NCBI GenBank assembly: GCA_009909005.1
Contig: JAAAOG010000127.1
Span: 32,688 to 96,687, forward strand
Source: Alphaproteobacteria bacterium
GTDB taxonomy: Bacteria; Pseudomonadota; Alphaproteobacteria; DSM-16000; Inquilinaceae
Reading direction: 5' to 3'
DNA length: 64,000 bases
Part shown: one piece after another, positions 51,578-60,425 of the stretch
Layout: each line of letters opens with the position of its first letter
Position numbering within the stretch: position 1 is the first letter of the stretch
Notes under the pieces: model-generated
The model's database searches: none
Told to the model about the DNA's origin: nothing
Seen by the model: the letters and a program-made list of their open reading frames with translations, nothing else
Translations under genes and position numbers: made by a program

Positions 51578-52167
51578 TCCGCGCCTCCCGATCCCGATCC
51601 GCCCAAGAGGTCACCGGCCTCCGGCGCCAGCGCCTTGCGCAGCGCGCGGCGCCCGCGCGACAGCAGCGACTCCAGCGCCTCGACGCTGACCCCCAGCAAT
51701 CCGGCCGCCTCGATATTGCTGAGGCCCTGATAATGGCAGAGGACGATGGCCTCGCGCTGGCGGACCGGCAAGCCGTCGAGCGCCCGGTTGACCCGCTGCC
51801 CGACCTGGGCGCTGTGGATGCGCTCGGCCGCGCCCGGGGCGGGGTCGGCAGGGTCCGGGGCCTCGTCGAGCGGGGTGGCGGGGCGCCGCCGCCGCAGGCG
51901 GTCGCGGCACAGGTTGAGCGCCACCTGGTGGAGCCAGGTCGACAGCTTCGCAGCGCCGGGCGTCCAGTCGCGCGCCTTCGTCCAGACCCGCAGGAACACC
52001 TCCTGCGCCACCTCCTCGGCATCCGCGCGGTTGCCGAGGAGGCGCTGCGAGAAGGCGAGGACGGGGGCGAGATGGCGGTCGACCAGCAGCCGGCAGGCGG
52101 CACCGTCGCCATCCCCGACGCGCAGCATCAACGCTTCGTCGGACGGATCCTGCACCGCCTGCTCCAA
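51574..52167 (-). CDS. ECF-family RNA polymerase sigma factor
   Basis: 197 residues. Region 2 (LVDRHLAPVLAFSQRLLGNRADAEEVAQEVFLRVWTKA, with the DAEEVAQEVFLRVW core) and region 4 (LDGLPVRQREAIVLCHYQGLSNIEAAGLLGVSVEALESLLSRGRRAL) are complete, with the short linker of ECF sigmas. The start is probably TTG 52167 (GGCGAGG just upstream) or the GTG four codons inside. It heads a coupled trio with a putative anti-sigma and a metal-sensor-like protein, 30 bases after an EF-hand gene. Confidence 0.92.
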   Translation of the reverse strand: MEQAVQDPSDEALMLRVGDGDGAACRLLVDRHLAPVLAFSQRLLGNRADAEEVAQEVFLRVWTKARDWTPGAAKLSTWLHQVALNLCRDRLRRRRPATPLDEAPDPADPAPGAAERIHSAQVGQRVNRALDGLPVRQREAIVLCHYQGLSNIEAAGLLGVSVEALESLLSRGRRALRKALAPEAGDLLGGSGSGGAE

Positions 52168-52197
52168 CCTCGCCGCTCATCGCACCGGCCCGGGGCG

Positions 52198-52926
52198 TCA
52201 CTCGTCGAACGGCTCCATCCAGCCGCCGCCGGGACCCATGCCCGGACCGCCGCCGGGACCCATGCCCGGACCCATGCCCGGACCCATGCCGGGACCGCCG
52301 CCCGGCATGCCGCCGCGCATCCGCCCTCTCATACCGCCGGGACCGCGGCCCATATCGTCCAGATCGATGACGCCGTCATCGTCAAAGTCCCACCGGGCGA
52401 ACATCATATCGCCAAGCGCGGCGAACTCCGCCTGGCTGACGCGGCCGTCCTCGTCGGCGTCGAGCCGGATGAAATGCCGGTCCATCATGGTCGTCGCCCG
52501 CGCATCGAGCCGCTCCAGGAACTCGTCCTCGGTCACGACGCCGTCGCCGTCGCGGTCGAGCGCCTGGAAGCGCTGGCGCATGCGCGTCTCCATCATGGCC
52601 CGCGCGCCCTCCTCGAACTCTTCCGGCGTCAGCACGTCATCGCCATCGCCATCCATGGCGGCAAAACGATCGCCACGGACGCTCTCCACTTCTTCACGGG
52701 TCAGCCGGCCATCGCCGTCTTCGTCGAACTGCCACGGCCCGCGCCCGCGCATGCCGGGCCCGCCGCCCGGGCCCATCGCCGGGCCGCCGCCCTGGCACGG
52801 CGCCATCTGGGCATAGCCACCCCCGGACCCGGCGGGGCCCGTCGACCACGGTCCGGCCGCCAATGCCAGCGTCGATCCGGCCAGCAGGGCGATCGCAGCG
52901 GTCATCATGACTCCGGTCGTCTTCAT
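52198..52926 (-). CDS. Exported EF-hand calcium-binding protein with Gly/Met-rich tail
   Basis: 242 residues. Signal peptide 1-24 (MKTTGVMMTAAIALLAGSTLALA). Five EF-hand loops: DEDGDGRLTREE, DGDGDDVLTPEE, DRDGDGVVTEDE, DADEDGRVSQAE and DFDDDGVIDLDD. The tail is a GMGPGMGPG low-complexity repeat. A secreted or periplasmic Ca2+ sensor or buffer. Being first in the sigma/anti-sigma operon, it may be the signal receiver or a target of the sigma factor. Confidence 0.9.
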   Translation of the reverse strand: MKTTGVMMTAAIALLAGSTLALAAGPWSTGPAGSGGGYAQMAPCQGGGPAMGPGGGPGMRGRGPWQFDEDGDGRLTREEVESVRGDRFAAMDGDGDDVLTPEEFEEGARAMMETRMRQRFQALDRDGDGVVTEDEFLERLDARATTMMDRHFIRLDADEDGRVSQAEFAALGDMMFARWDFDDDGVIDLDDMGRGPGGMRGRMRGGMPGGGPGMGPGMGPGMGPGGGPGMGPGGGWMEPFDE

Positions 52927-53185
52927 CGCAATACCCTTTCCATCAAGGTTCTTGAAATCGGCAGCAGCCTTGGATGGCCGCCTGACTCCTCTCACGGCCG
53001 GGCCGGCAAAACCCGTCGCGGCTCAGGGCCATATTTCCTGAAAAATCGGGCCTGCCCCGGCGTTCCCGACAAACACACGCCACCGAACTCAAAGCGCGAA
53101 CGCCGTAAATTTATTCCGAAAGCAACCTTTTCGCGAGGCCGGAGCCGGTCTTTCCGGTTAACCCGTCTTCCACCTTCGCGGTCGC

Positions 53186-55510
53186 ATGCTCGATGCAAAG
53201 AGCGTATCGGAATTGAAGGCCATGAGCGTTGCCGAGCAAGCGGCGCGTCCCCGAGACCGCGCAGTGACAGAGACAGCCGCCCCGGCCGGCCATTGGCGGC
53301 CTCGCGTGCAGGCCTGGGTCGGAGACTGGCCGCGCGCCCTGGCGGCGCGCGCCTTTTGGGGGCGCTTTGTCCGCCTGGCCGTGCCGCTGCTGCTCGGGCT
53401 GCTGACGGTTTTCGTCTCTCTGGAGCTGGCCCTGCGCCAGGATACGCTGGCCGACATTGCCGAAGGCGAATCGCTGCGCGTCGGTGCCACCAGCCAGCGC
53501 CTGACCCGCGACTTCCATGCCATCGTCTCGGATATCAACGTGCTGGCGCGGTCCCCGGCCGTGACCGCGTATCTGGCAGAGCCGACAGCCGCCCGGCGGA
53601 CACCGGTCGAGGCCTTCTTCACCCTGTTTTCCGCCCAGCGGGGGCTGTACGACCAGATCCGCCTGATCGATAGCGGCGGCGAGGAACTCGTCCGCGTCGA
53701 CCATGCCCGCGGCGCCGCCCGGCTGGTGCCGCAGGAGGACCTGCAAAACAAGGCTCAACGCTATTACGTGCGCGATGCGCTGGAGCTGCCGCCGGGATCG
53801 ATCTACCTGTCGCGCTTCGATCTGAACGTCGAGCATGGCGAGGTGGAACGGCCTCTCAAGCCGATGATCCGGTTTGCCATGCCGCTGGCAGATCAAAACG
53901 GACGCACCGCGGCGCTCCTGGTCATGAACTATTATGGCGCCTTTCTCCTCGACACCGTGCGCGAGTCGCTGGCCGGCACGCCCGGCCATGCCCTGCTGCT
54001 CAACCGCGCCGGCTTCTGGCTGGAGGGGCCGGACGCCCGCGAGCGCTGGGGATTCATGTTCGATCGCGACCGCACCTTCGGCGACGCCCATCCCGACCTC
54101 TGGACGGAAATCGGCCGGGCGCCGCACGGCCAGGTGCGCGGCGATGGCGGCCTGCTGACCTGGACCACCGTCGACCCGGTCGCCCTGACCCGGATGCTGG
54201 CGGCCGACGCCTCCCGGCAGAGCACGGCCTTCGGCACCCGCTCCGCCGGCGCCGCCGAGCGCTGGACGCTGGCGACCCTCGTGCCCGCAGACGTTCTGGC
54301 AACCCGGTTCGCGGCCCGCCGGACGCATTACGGTGCGCTCTTCGTAGTCCTTCCGTCCGTCATCCTGGCGCTGTCCCTGGTGCTCGCCTATGCCCGCTGG
54401 CACGAGCACGAAATGCGCCGGGCCGTGGACCGCGCCGCCACGGTGATGGACGTGACCGGCGACGGCGTCATCATCCTCGATGCCGGACGCCGCATTCTGT
54501 CGGTCAATCCCGCCTTCACCCGGGCGCTGGGCTGGCCCGCGGCGGAGGTCGTCGGCCGGCCTTGTGCCAGCTTCGTCGCCCCGGCGGACCGGCCGGTCCT
54601 CGACGTCATCTGGCAGAGGGTCGAGAGCGAGGGCAGCTGGACCGGCGAGGTCTGGCGGCCAAGGCGCGACGGCCGGCCGTTTCCCACCCGTACGACGGTG
54701 AGCGCCGTCCGCCTGGACGGCCGCACCACCGGCTTCGTCGTCATCTTTGCCGACATCACCGACGAGAAGGAACGCGACATGGCGCGGCTGAAGGCCGAGG
54801 AGGACAGCCGTGCCAAGACGCGCTTCCTGGCCTCGATGAGCCACGAGCTGCGCACGCCGCTCAACTCCATCATCGGCTTTTCGGACATCATCGCCACGCG
54901 GCTCTTCGGCGACCGGTCGGAGCGCTATGCCGCCTATGGCGGCTATATCCGGGAAAGCGGCGAGCACCTGCTGGCGCTGATCAACGATATCCTCGACATC
55001 TCGAAGATCGAGGCCGGCAAGCTGGAACTCGACCCCCGTCCGCTCGACCTGCCGGCCCTGCTGGCCGACGGCCTGCGCCTCGTCGCCCCCCAGGCCGAGG
55101 CGGCGCATGTCGCCGTGCGGCTGGACCTGCCCGAGCCCGCACCCGCCCTGACCGCCGACGAACGCGCCATCAAGCAGATCATCGTCAACCTGCTGTCGAA
55201 TGCCGTGCGTTTCACGCCGGCGGACGGCCGGGTGACGGTGCAGGCTGCCGCGGTGCCCGGGGCCGCCGGCCGCCGACAGGTGGAGATCAGCGTCGCCGAT
55301 ACCGGCGTCGGCATCCCGTTCGACCAGATCGAGCGCATTCTCCAGCCCTTCGAGCAGGCCGACAACCGCTACGCCCATGCCCCCGGCGGCTCCGGCCTCG
55401 GCCTCGCCCTGGTCAAGGGCCTCGTCGACCTGCACGACGGCACGCTGGAAATCGCCAGCGCCCCCGGCCGCGGCACCGAGGTGACCATCCGCCTGCCGGC
55501 GACGTCTTGA
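53186..55510 (+). CDS. PAS-domain sensor histidine kinase, membrane-bound
   Basis: 774 residues. Transmembrane helix 61-83, a large periplasmic sensor of double-Cache type (about 85-380; FSAQRGLYDQIRLIDSGGEELVRVDH), helix about 381-403, a PAS domain (about 420-535; VTGDGVIILDAGRRILSVNPAFTRALGWPAAEVVGRP), HisKA with His near 553 (SMSHELRTPLNSIIGFSD) and HATPase_c (IVNLLSNAVRFTPADGRV, GSGLGLALVKGLVDLH). A start at ATG 53222 is also possible. No response regulator neighbour. Confidence 0.92.
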   Translation: MLDAKSVSELKAMSVAEQAARPRDRAVTETAAPAGHWRPRVQAWVGDWPRALAARAFWGRFVRLAVPLLLGLLTVFVSLELALRQDTLADIAEGESLRVGATSQRLTRDFHAIVSDINVLARSPAVTAYLAEPTAARRTPVEAFFTLFSAQRGLYDQIRLIDSGGEELVRVDHARGAARLVPQEDLQNKAQRYYVRDALELPPGSIYLSRFDLNVEHGEVERPLKPMIRFAMPLADQNGRTAALLVMNYYGAFLLDTVRESLAGTPGHALLLNRAGFWLEGPDARERWGFMFDRDRTFGDAHPDLWTEIGRAPHGQVRGDGGLLTWTTVDPVALTRMLAADASRQSTAFGTRSAGAAERWTLATLVPADVLATRFAARRTHYGALFVVLPSVILALSLVLAYARWHEHEMRRAVDRAATVMDVTGDGVIILDAGRRILSVNPAFTRALGWPAAEVVGRPCASFVAPADRPVLDVIWQRVESEGSWTGEVWRPRRDGRPFPTRTTVSAVRLDGRTTGFVVIFADITDEKERDMARLKAEEDSRAKTRFLASMSHELRTPLNSIIGFSDIIATRLFGDRSERYAAYGGYIRESGEHLLALINDILDISKIEAGKLELDPRPLDLPALLADGLRLVAPQAEAAHVAVRLDLPEPAPALTADERAIKQIIVNLLSNAVRFTPADGRVTVQAAAVPGAAGRRQVEISVADTGVGIPFDQIERILQPFEQADNRYAHAPGGSGLGLALVKGLVDLHDGTLEIASAPGRGTEVTIRLPATS

Positions 55511-55930
55511 CCACTTCATAGACGATCCGAGCCACCGGATATGGTTGTCCTGTTGTTGACCTTGACCGCATCGCCTTCCGGACATGTTTTCTGCGGAAAG
55601 ACTGTGCAGACATGCTCTATAGGATTCTTATCCGCGGCCTTCAGTCCTGATAGAGATTGAAGGCGAAGCCGTGCACCGTGACGCGCCGGCCTGCATCTTC
55701 TGCGCTGCGCATTTGTACCCGCCACTCACCGGCTTCACAACATCAGACATATGTTGCTGACGGATACGCAATTGCGCATCCAAATCTTCTTCAAAGAACA
55801 GCGGGTTCCGCTCTTTCATTTCTCAAAGACCTGTACATCGGTTCCGCATCTTGCGATGTGGGCAAGCAAGATTGACATCCCTAACGCCGCTTGATGGCAG
55901 GCCGTCGGCCATAGTTGCATGCGAGGACAT
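55511..55930. other. Intergenic region with a possible decayed gene
   Basis: No convincing intact gene. On the minus strand a 63-codon frame (55628-55819) starts MKERNPLFFEEDLDAQLRIR, and a shifted frame near its end reads VTVHGFAFNLYQD, as if one short protein had been broken by a frameshift. The family is not recognised. The base composition is poorer in G+C than the flanking genes. Confidence 0.3.
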
Positions 55931-57019
55931 TCAGTTATCCGGCCAGCGGTAGCGAGCCTTGAGGCCATTCAGGTGTGTCCAGGGGAGATGGCCTTCGTGC
56001 TGAAGCATCCCGACAATAATGCCGGGGGCAAGTCCTTGCTCATCAGCAAAGGCGCAGACTGCCTGCTCGCTACGCGGAAAGCTTTCAGCAAATCGCTTCC
56101 ACTGGCTCCGCTGCACGAGCATGTTCGATGCCCATTCATTCGCCTCAACTTCAAGATCGGAATTACCATCGCTCATGTCATCGATGAAAACATTCTTTTT
56201 GCTATGAAGCAGAATGTGCGCCGCCTCGTGGAAAAAACTGAACCACAGGTGGTCGTCCGACTTATGCCGAGCACTAAGCTGGATTACCGCTTTTTTTGGT
56301 GTAATCCACCATGCCGCACCACTGAGCGCCGTCTTGGGCAACGGCTTGATCAGGGCCAGCCCAACGCCTGACTGATTGCAGAGCTGGCGCGCGCGGGAAA
56401 GAGCCTCTTCGATTGGCGCGCGGGTCAAGGCACGGATTTCTCTCAGCGCCTGCCTGAAGCGGGTCTCATTATACGCGGCGCACGCCTGCCTCTCCGCCTC
56501 GAGCTCGCCGAGGCGAAGCCAGGTCGCCAAAGCGGCCTCATCACTCTTGAAACTGGGCGAATGCCGATAGGCCACGTTCGCCGAGGCATATTTAACACGC
56601 CACGCCTCAACCGAGCCGACACGAAAGAACGATAGGAGCTTGGAGACGGCATCCGCGTCGGATTCCGTTTGAGGAATGATGCCGCGCTTCACGAGTTCCC
56701 GAATCGGGAACCTTCTCAACCAGGCGCCGGAGCCCGCAGCGCTCGCCGCTTCGGTCTGCCTCGCACGGTGAAGCTGGTAATCCGCCTCGATGCCCAGCCA
56801 GATGCTTGCATCTACGCCAAGCACCTTCTCGAACTGAAGCGCGGTCTCCGGCTCAAGGGGCGCCTTTCCGGCAATGATCTCACTGATCAGCTTCGGAGAG
56901 CGACCGCATCGCCGAGCGAACTCAGCGTGAGACAGCCCTTGCACTTCCAGGCGCTCCTCAACGACCCACCCCGGCGGGACCGCGTAGTCCGGCCGAAACT
57001 GACTGCTTGCTATCGCCAT
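55931..57019 (-). CDS. HigA-type antitoxin fused to an ImmA/IrrE metallopeptidase domain
   Basis: 362 residues. HTH at about 25-75 (VQGLSHAEFARRCGRSPKLI, SEIIAGKAPLEPETALQFEKVLG). A long middle region leads to a zinc peptidase motif HEAAH at about 264-268 (FFHEAAHILLH) with downstream acidic residues (DLEVEANEWASNMLV), the ImmA/IrrE pattern. It probably represses the operon and neutralises the HigB-type toxin encoded 14 bases upstream; the peptidase may remove a repressor under stress. ATG 57019 has GGAG upstream. Confidence 0.9.
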   Translation of the reverse strand: MAIASSQFRPDYAVPPGWVVEERLEVQGLSHAEFARRCGRSPKLISEIIAGKAPLEPETALQFEKVLGVDASIWLGIEADYQLHRARQTEAASAAGSGAWLRRFPIRELVKRGIIPQTESDADAVSKLLSFFRVGSVEAWRVKYASANVAYRHSPSFKSDEAALATWLRLGELEAERQACAAYNETRFRQALREIRALTRAPIEEALSRARQLCNQSGVGLALIKPLPKTALSGAAWWITPKKAVIQLSARHKSDDHLWFSFFHEAAHILLHSKKNVFIDDMSDGNSDLEVEANEWASNMLVQRSQWKRFAESFPRSEQAVCAFADEQGLAPGIIVGMLQHEGHLPWTHLNGLKARYRWPDN

Positions 57020-57033
57020 GTCTGTCTCCACCG

Positions 57034-57369
57034 TCAGTGATAGTCGATCACCTCGATGATCGTGATCGCGGTCACCTGTTCTACGTCGATCCCTCCATCA
57101 TCGGTGCGGGGGAGCGGGTCATGATTGGCTTCGAAAATGAGTCGGTGCGGGTGGACGAGATCGACCGCAAACTGCTCGTCTCGGTTTCCTTGCAGCTGAT
57201 GCCGTCGATCGGGCGGCGTCGTGGGCACCAGGGCCAAGTTCCGAGCCGCCTTCAGGACGGCAAGTCGGATCATCATCGCCTTGGCCATCCGCGCTCCGTA
57301 TGCCTTCTGGAGCTCGCCGCCAGAGTTAAAAGTTTTTCCCAGCTTGCGCGTCCGGAAGGCGATATCCAA
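57034..57369 (-). CDS. HigB-type RelE-fold toxin
   Basis: 111 residues. The sequence contains the HigB/RelE pattern (KLGKTFNSGGELQKAYGARMAKAM, NRDEQFAVDLVHPHRLIFEA, TIIEVIDYH). Family members cleave mRNA at the ribosome. The start is a TTG at 57369 behind AGAGGG. A 15-base palindrome lies 19 bases upstream, and the HTH-peptidase antitoxin gene follows after 14 bases. Confidence 0.85.
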   Translation of the reverse strand: MDIAFRTRKLGKTFNSGGELQKAYGARMAKAMMIRLAVLKAARNLALVPTTPPDRRHQLQGNRDEQFAVDLVHPHRLIFEANHDPLPRTDDGGIDVEQVTAITIIEVIDYH

Positions 57370-57387
57370 CGAGCCCTCTGATTTTCG

Positions 57388-57402
57388 TTACGTATTACGT
57401 AA
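57388..57402 (-). promoter_or_regulatory. Palindromic operator of the higB-higA operon
   Basis: TTACGTA-T-TACGTAA is a perfect inverted repeat with a single central base. On the minus strand it overlaps the expected -10 area, with TTGACG about 16 bases upstream as a -35 candidate. A typical place for autorepression by the HTH antitoxin. Confidence 0.7.
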
Positions 57403-57598
57403 TGATTTGTATTCCGGCGTCAAGGGGCGCAACCGCCATCGAAGCGGGGCCGCCTCCGACCTTGTTAGGCCTCGCCGGGAGACGTCATCCGGCGTCCCAT
57501 ATGCCAGGGGCTGATGTCGCCGGACGCTGTGTAGGTGTTCAATATCAAGTCTCGCCTGACAGCTGTCGACTTTGGACCGGCCGCATGCGCTGCCCCGC

Positions 57599-58210
57599 TT
57601 ACCCCACCCGGTCGAAGGCGATGTGCGTTTCCAACTCGTCGGCCAGGATGATCATCCGCTGGGTGACGCTGCGTGTCGCGGCGATGGTGTCGCCGAAAGT
57701 CCGTGTGGTCTTGCGCAGGTCTTCCAGGCGGGCCTGCATCTCGCAAAGCTCCTGAAAAAGCGCGCGCGGCGCCTCGATGGCGCCATCCTCGATGGCATCC
57801 ATGATCTCCGCCGTCGCCCGAATGGTCGTATCGAAGGCGCGGGTGACGCGCTGGGCCAGCATCTGGTAGGCTGAGAACTCGAAAAAATCGAAAAAGGCGT
57901 TGATCGAGCCGAATTCAACCGGGGCGTCGAGATGGGACCGGCTTGCGTCCGTCGCATTGCGCTCGAGCAGGCGCTCGAGCCTGGCCAGGGCGCTGTCGAT
58001 ATCCTCCAGGGCTTCACGCGATGCCGCGATGGCGCGCATGACGGTGCGGCGGGCCCGCTGCCGCTCCCGCTCCTTCTGGCGGCGAAAGTCCCGATAGGCG
58101 GCAAGCGACGCAAAGGATCCGAGCGCCCCGAGTGCTGCCGAAAGGACCGCAAGCGGATCGGGATCGATCCGGCGACGAGCCTGCCCTTCGTGCGCGTCCG
58201 CAGCCGGCAT
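57599..58210 (-). CDS. Hypothetical protein with hydrophobic N-terminal segment and coiled coils
   Basis: 203 residues; no family recognised. Residues about 20-40 (LAVLSAALGALGSFASLAAY) are hydrophobic and may be a membrane anchor; a basic stretch (RRQKERERQRARR) and two long helices (about 60-100 and 130-190) follow. It could be a membrane-tethered scaffold. ATG 58210 follows GGAGGAG. fumC, upstream on the same strand, ends 55 bases before it. Confidence 0.6.
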   Translation of the reverse strand: MPAADAHEGQARRRIDPDPLAVLSAALGALGSFASLAAYRDFRRQKERERQRARRTVMRAIAASREALEDIDSALARLERLLERNATDASRSHLDAPVEFGSINAFFDFFEFSAYQMLAQRVTRAFDTTIRATAEIMDAIEDGAIEAPRALFQELCEMQARLEDLRKTTRTFGDTIAATRSVTQRMIILADELETHIAFDRVG

Positions 58211-58265
58211 CTCGGCTCCTCCGGGAAACGGGCCGGGAGCCAGGGCTTCCCGGCCCTTCGCTCCT

Positions 58266-59663
58266 TTAGCGCGGGCCGACCATGTCCTCCGGCTTGACCC
58301 AGTCGTCGAACTGCTCGGCGGTCAGCAGGTTCAGGGCCACGGCCGACTCCTTCAGCGTCGTGCCCTCCGCATAGGCCTTTTTGGCCACCTTGGCGGCGTT
58401 GTCGTAGCCGATATGCGGGTTGAGGGCGGTCACCAGCATCAGCGATTCGTGCAGCAGCTGGTCGATGCGGGTCTTGTTGGCCTCGATCCCGACGACGCAA
58501 TTGTCGGTGAAGCTGCGCGCCGCATCGGCGATCAGCCGGATCGACTGCAGCACGTTGTAGATGATCACCGGCTTGAAGACGTTCAGCTCGAAATGGCCGT
58601 TCGAGCCGCCGACGGTGACGGCGACATGGTTGCCCATCACCTGGGCGCAGACCATGGTCATCGCCTCCGACTGGGTCGGGTTGACCTTGCCCGGCATGAT
58701 CGAGGAGCCGGGCTCGTTGGCCGGCAGGATCAGCTCGCCGATGCCGCAACGCGGGCCGGAGCCCAGCACGCGGACGTCATGGGCGATCTTCATCAGGCTG
58801 CAGGCGAGCGTATTCAGCACGCCCGAGATTTCGACCATGGCGTCGTGGGCCGCCAGCCCCTCGAACTTGTTGTCGGCGGACGTGAAGGGGAAGCCGGTGA
58901 TCTCCGAGACCTTCTCGGCAAAGCCCTCGGCAAAGCCGGCCTTGCAGTTGAGCCCGGTGCCGACCGCCGTGCCGCCCTGGGCCAGCGGGTAGAGCCGCGG
59001 CAGCGTATCCTTCACCCGCGCAATGCCGAGTTCCACCTGCCTGGCATAGCCGGAGAACTCCTGGCCGAGGGTGAGCGGCGTCGCGTCCTGCAGATGGGTG
59101 CGGCCGATCTTGACGATGTCGGCAAAGGCCTTGGCCTTTTCGTCGAGCGCGGCGTGCAGGTGCTCCAGCGACGGAATCAGCTCGTGATTGACCTGCTCGA
59201 CCGCGGCGATGTGCATGACCGCCGGAAAAGTATCGTTCGACGACTGCCCCATATTGCAGTGGTCGTTCGGGTGCACCGGCTTTTTCGAGCCCATCTCGCC
59301 GCCGAGCATTTCGATCGCGCGGTTCGAGATCACCTCATTGGCGTTCATGTTGGTCTGGGTGCCGGAGCCGGTCTGCCAGACCACCAGCGGGAAATGGTCG
59401 GCCAGCGTGCCGTCGATCACTTCCTCCGCCGCGGCGACGATCGCATTGCCGATCTTCGGGTCCATGGCACCGAGCGCCACATTGGTCTGCGCGGCGGCCT
59501 TCTTCTGGATGCCGAGGGCGCGGACCAGCGGCGGCGGCATGCGCTCGCCGCCGATCTTGAAGTTCTGCAGCGAGCGCTGGGTCTGGGCACCCCAATAACG
59601 ATCGGCCGGCACCGGCATCTCGCCGATACTGTCGGTTTCCATACGCATGGGCTGGTCGGTCAT
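58266..59663 (-). CDS. fumC: Class II fumarate hydratase
   Basis: Hydrates fumarate to malate in the TCA cycle, iron-independent class. 465 residues. Conserved blocks [40 protein letters not shown] and the signature [17 protein letters not shown], including the catalytic Ser of the SS loop. ATG 59663; ATGs at residues 6 and 8 are alternatives. Confidence 0.98.
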   Translation of the reverse strand: MTDQPMRMETDSIGEMPVPADRYWGAQTQRSLQNFKIGGERMPPPLVRALGIQKKAAAQTNVALGAMDPKIGNAIVAAAEEVIDGTLADHFPLVVWQTGSGTQTNMNANEVISNRAIEMLGGEMGSKKPVHPNDHCNMGQSSNDTFPAVMHIAAVEQVNHELIPSLEHLHAALDEKAKAFADIVKIGRTHLQDATPLTLGQEFSGYARQVELGIARVKDTLPRLYPLAQGGTAVGTGLNCKAGFAEGFAEKVSEITGFPFTSADNKFEGLAAHDAMVEISGVLNTLACSLMKIAHDVRVLGSGPRCGIGELILPANEPGSSIMPGKVNPTQSEAMTMVCAQVMGNHVAVTVGGSNGHFELNVFKPVIIYNVLQSIRLIADAARSFTDNCVVGIEANKTRIDQLLHESLMLVTALNPHIGYDNAAKVAKKAYAEGTTLKESAVALNLLTAEQFDDWVKPEDMVGPR

Positions 59664-59888
59664 GGCTTGTCAGCGTCCCCCGGTTCGTTGGGCCTCATTC
59701 AGGGAAGCTTTACCGAACCGCGGCCTTGATGAAAAGGACATGTCGGGCAAGGAGGGTTGCGCCGCCCCCGGCCGCGCCTTTCGGCTTGGACAGGCTCGGC
59801 CCGGAATGCGGCGCACGGCACAGGATCGCCGTTGCGCACTCGCCTGTTCAGAAACCGTGTTGAAGCCGGCCGGGCCGCGGCGCCGGTT

Positions 59889-60380
59889 TCACGCCGGCAG
59901 AAACGCGCCGAGGACGATGCCGTAGACCAGCTGGCCGAGCAGGGTGATGGCCGGGGTGCGGGTGCCGAAATTCAGGCCCAGAAATCCGGGCGGCTCCAGC
60001 CGGCGGCGGGAGGTCGGGCCGTCATATTCCGAGGCCATGCGCGGATGGATATGCGGCATCAGCGGCAGCATCACCGTGAGCAGGAACAGGCCGTGCAGCA
60101 GACCGACGATGGCGCCCAGCCACCAGCCGCTCTGCCCCACATAGACGAACAGGGCGAAGTACAGCATGGCGAACAGCCAGCCGCCGGCGACATAGGCGAG
60201 AAAGCCGACGATATAGGCCCAGTGCCGGTTCGGCGTGAAGACGGTGCCGAACATGTAAGGCAGGCTCATGCGCGACAGGCCGAGACCCTGGCCGGCCTGC
60301 AGGATGGTTGTCATCAGTGCCGTCGCCACCAGCCCCCAGAACAGAATCTCGGGCATCGACTGGCCCATCCCTGCCATCAT
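59889..60380 (-). CDS. Hypothetical four-helix membrane protein
   Basis: 163 residues. Four hydrophobic segments (IPEILFWGLVATALMTTIL, HWAYIVGFLAYVAGGWLFAM, WLGAIVGLLHGLFLLTVML, TPAITLLGQLVYGIVLGAF) with HPRMASEYDGPTSRRRLEPPG between the last two. The family could not be named. GGAGAC precedes the ATGATG start. It is co-directional with the glucoamylase gene upstream, 45 bases away. Confidence 0.7.
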   Translation of the reverse strand: MMAGMGQSMPEILFWGLVATALMTTILQAGQGLGLSRMSLPYMFGTVFTPNRHWAYIVGFLAYVAGGWLFAMLYFALFVYVGQSGWWLGAIVGLLHGLFLLTVMLPLMPHIHPRMASEYDGPTSRRRLEPPGFLGLNFGTRTPAITLLGQLVYGIVLGAFLPA

Positions 60381-60425
60381 GATGCGGGTCTCCGTCTTGC
60401 CTGTCCGTTGTCCCGGTCCGTCATT

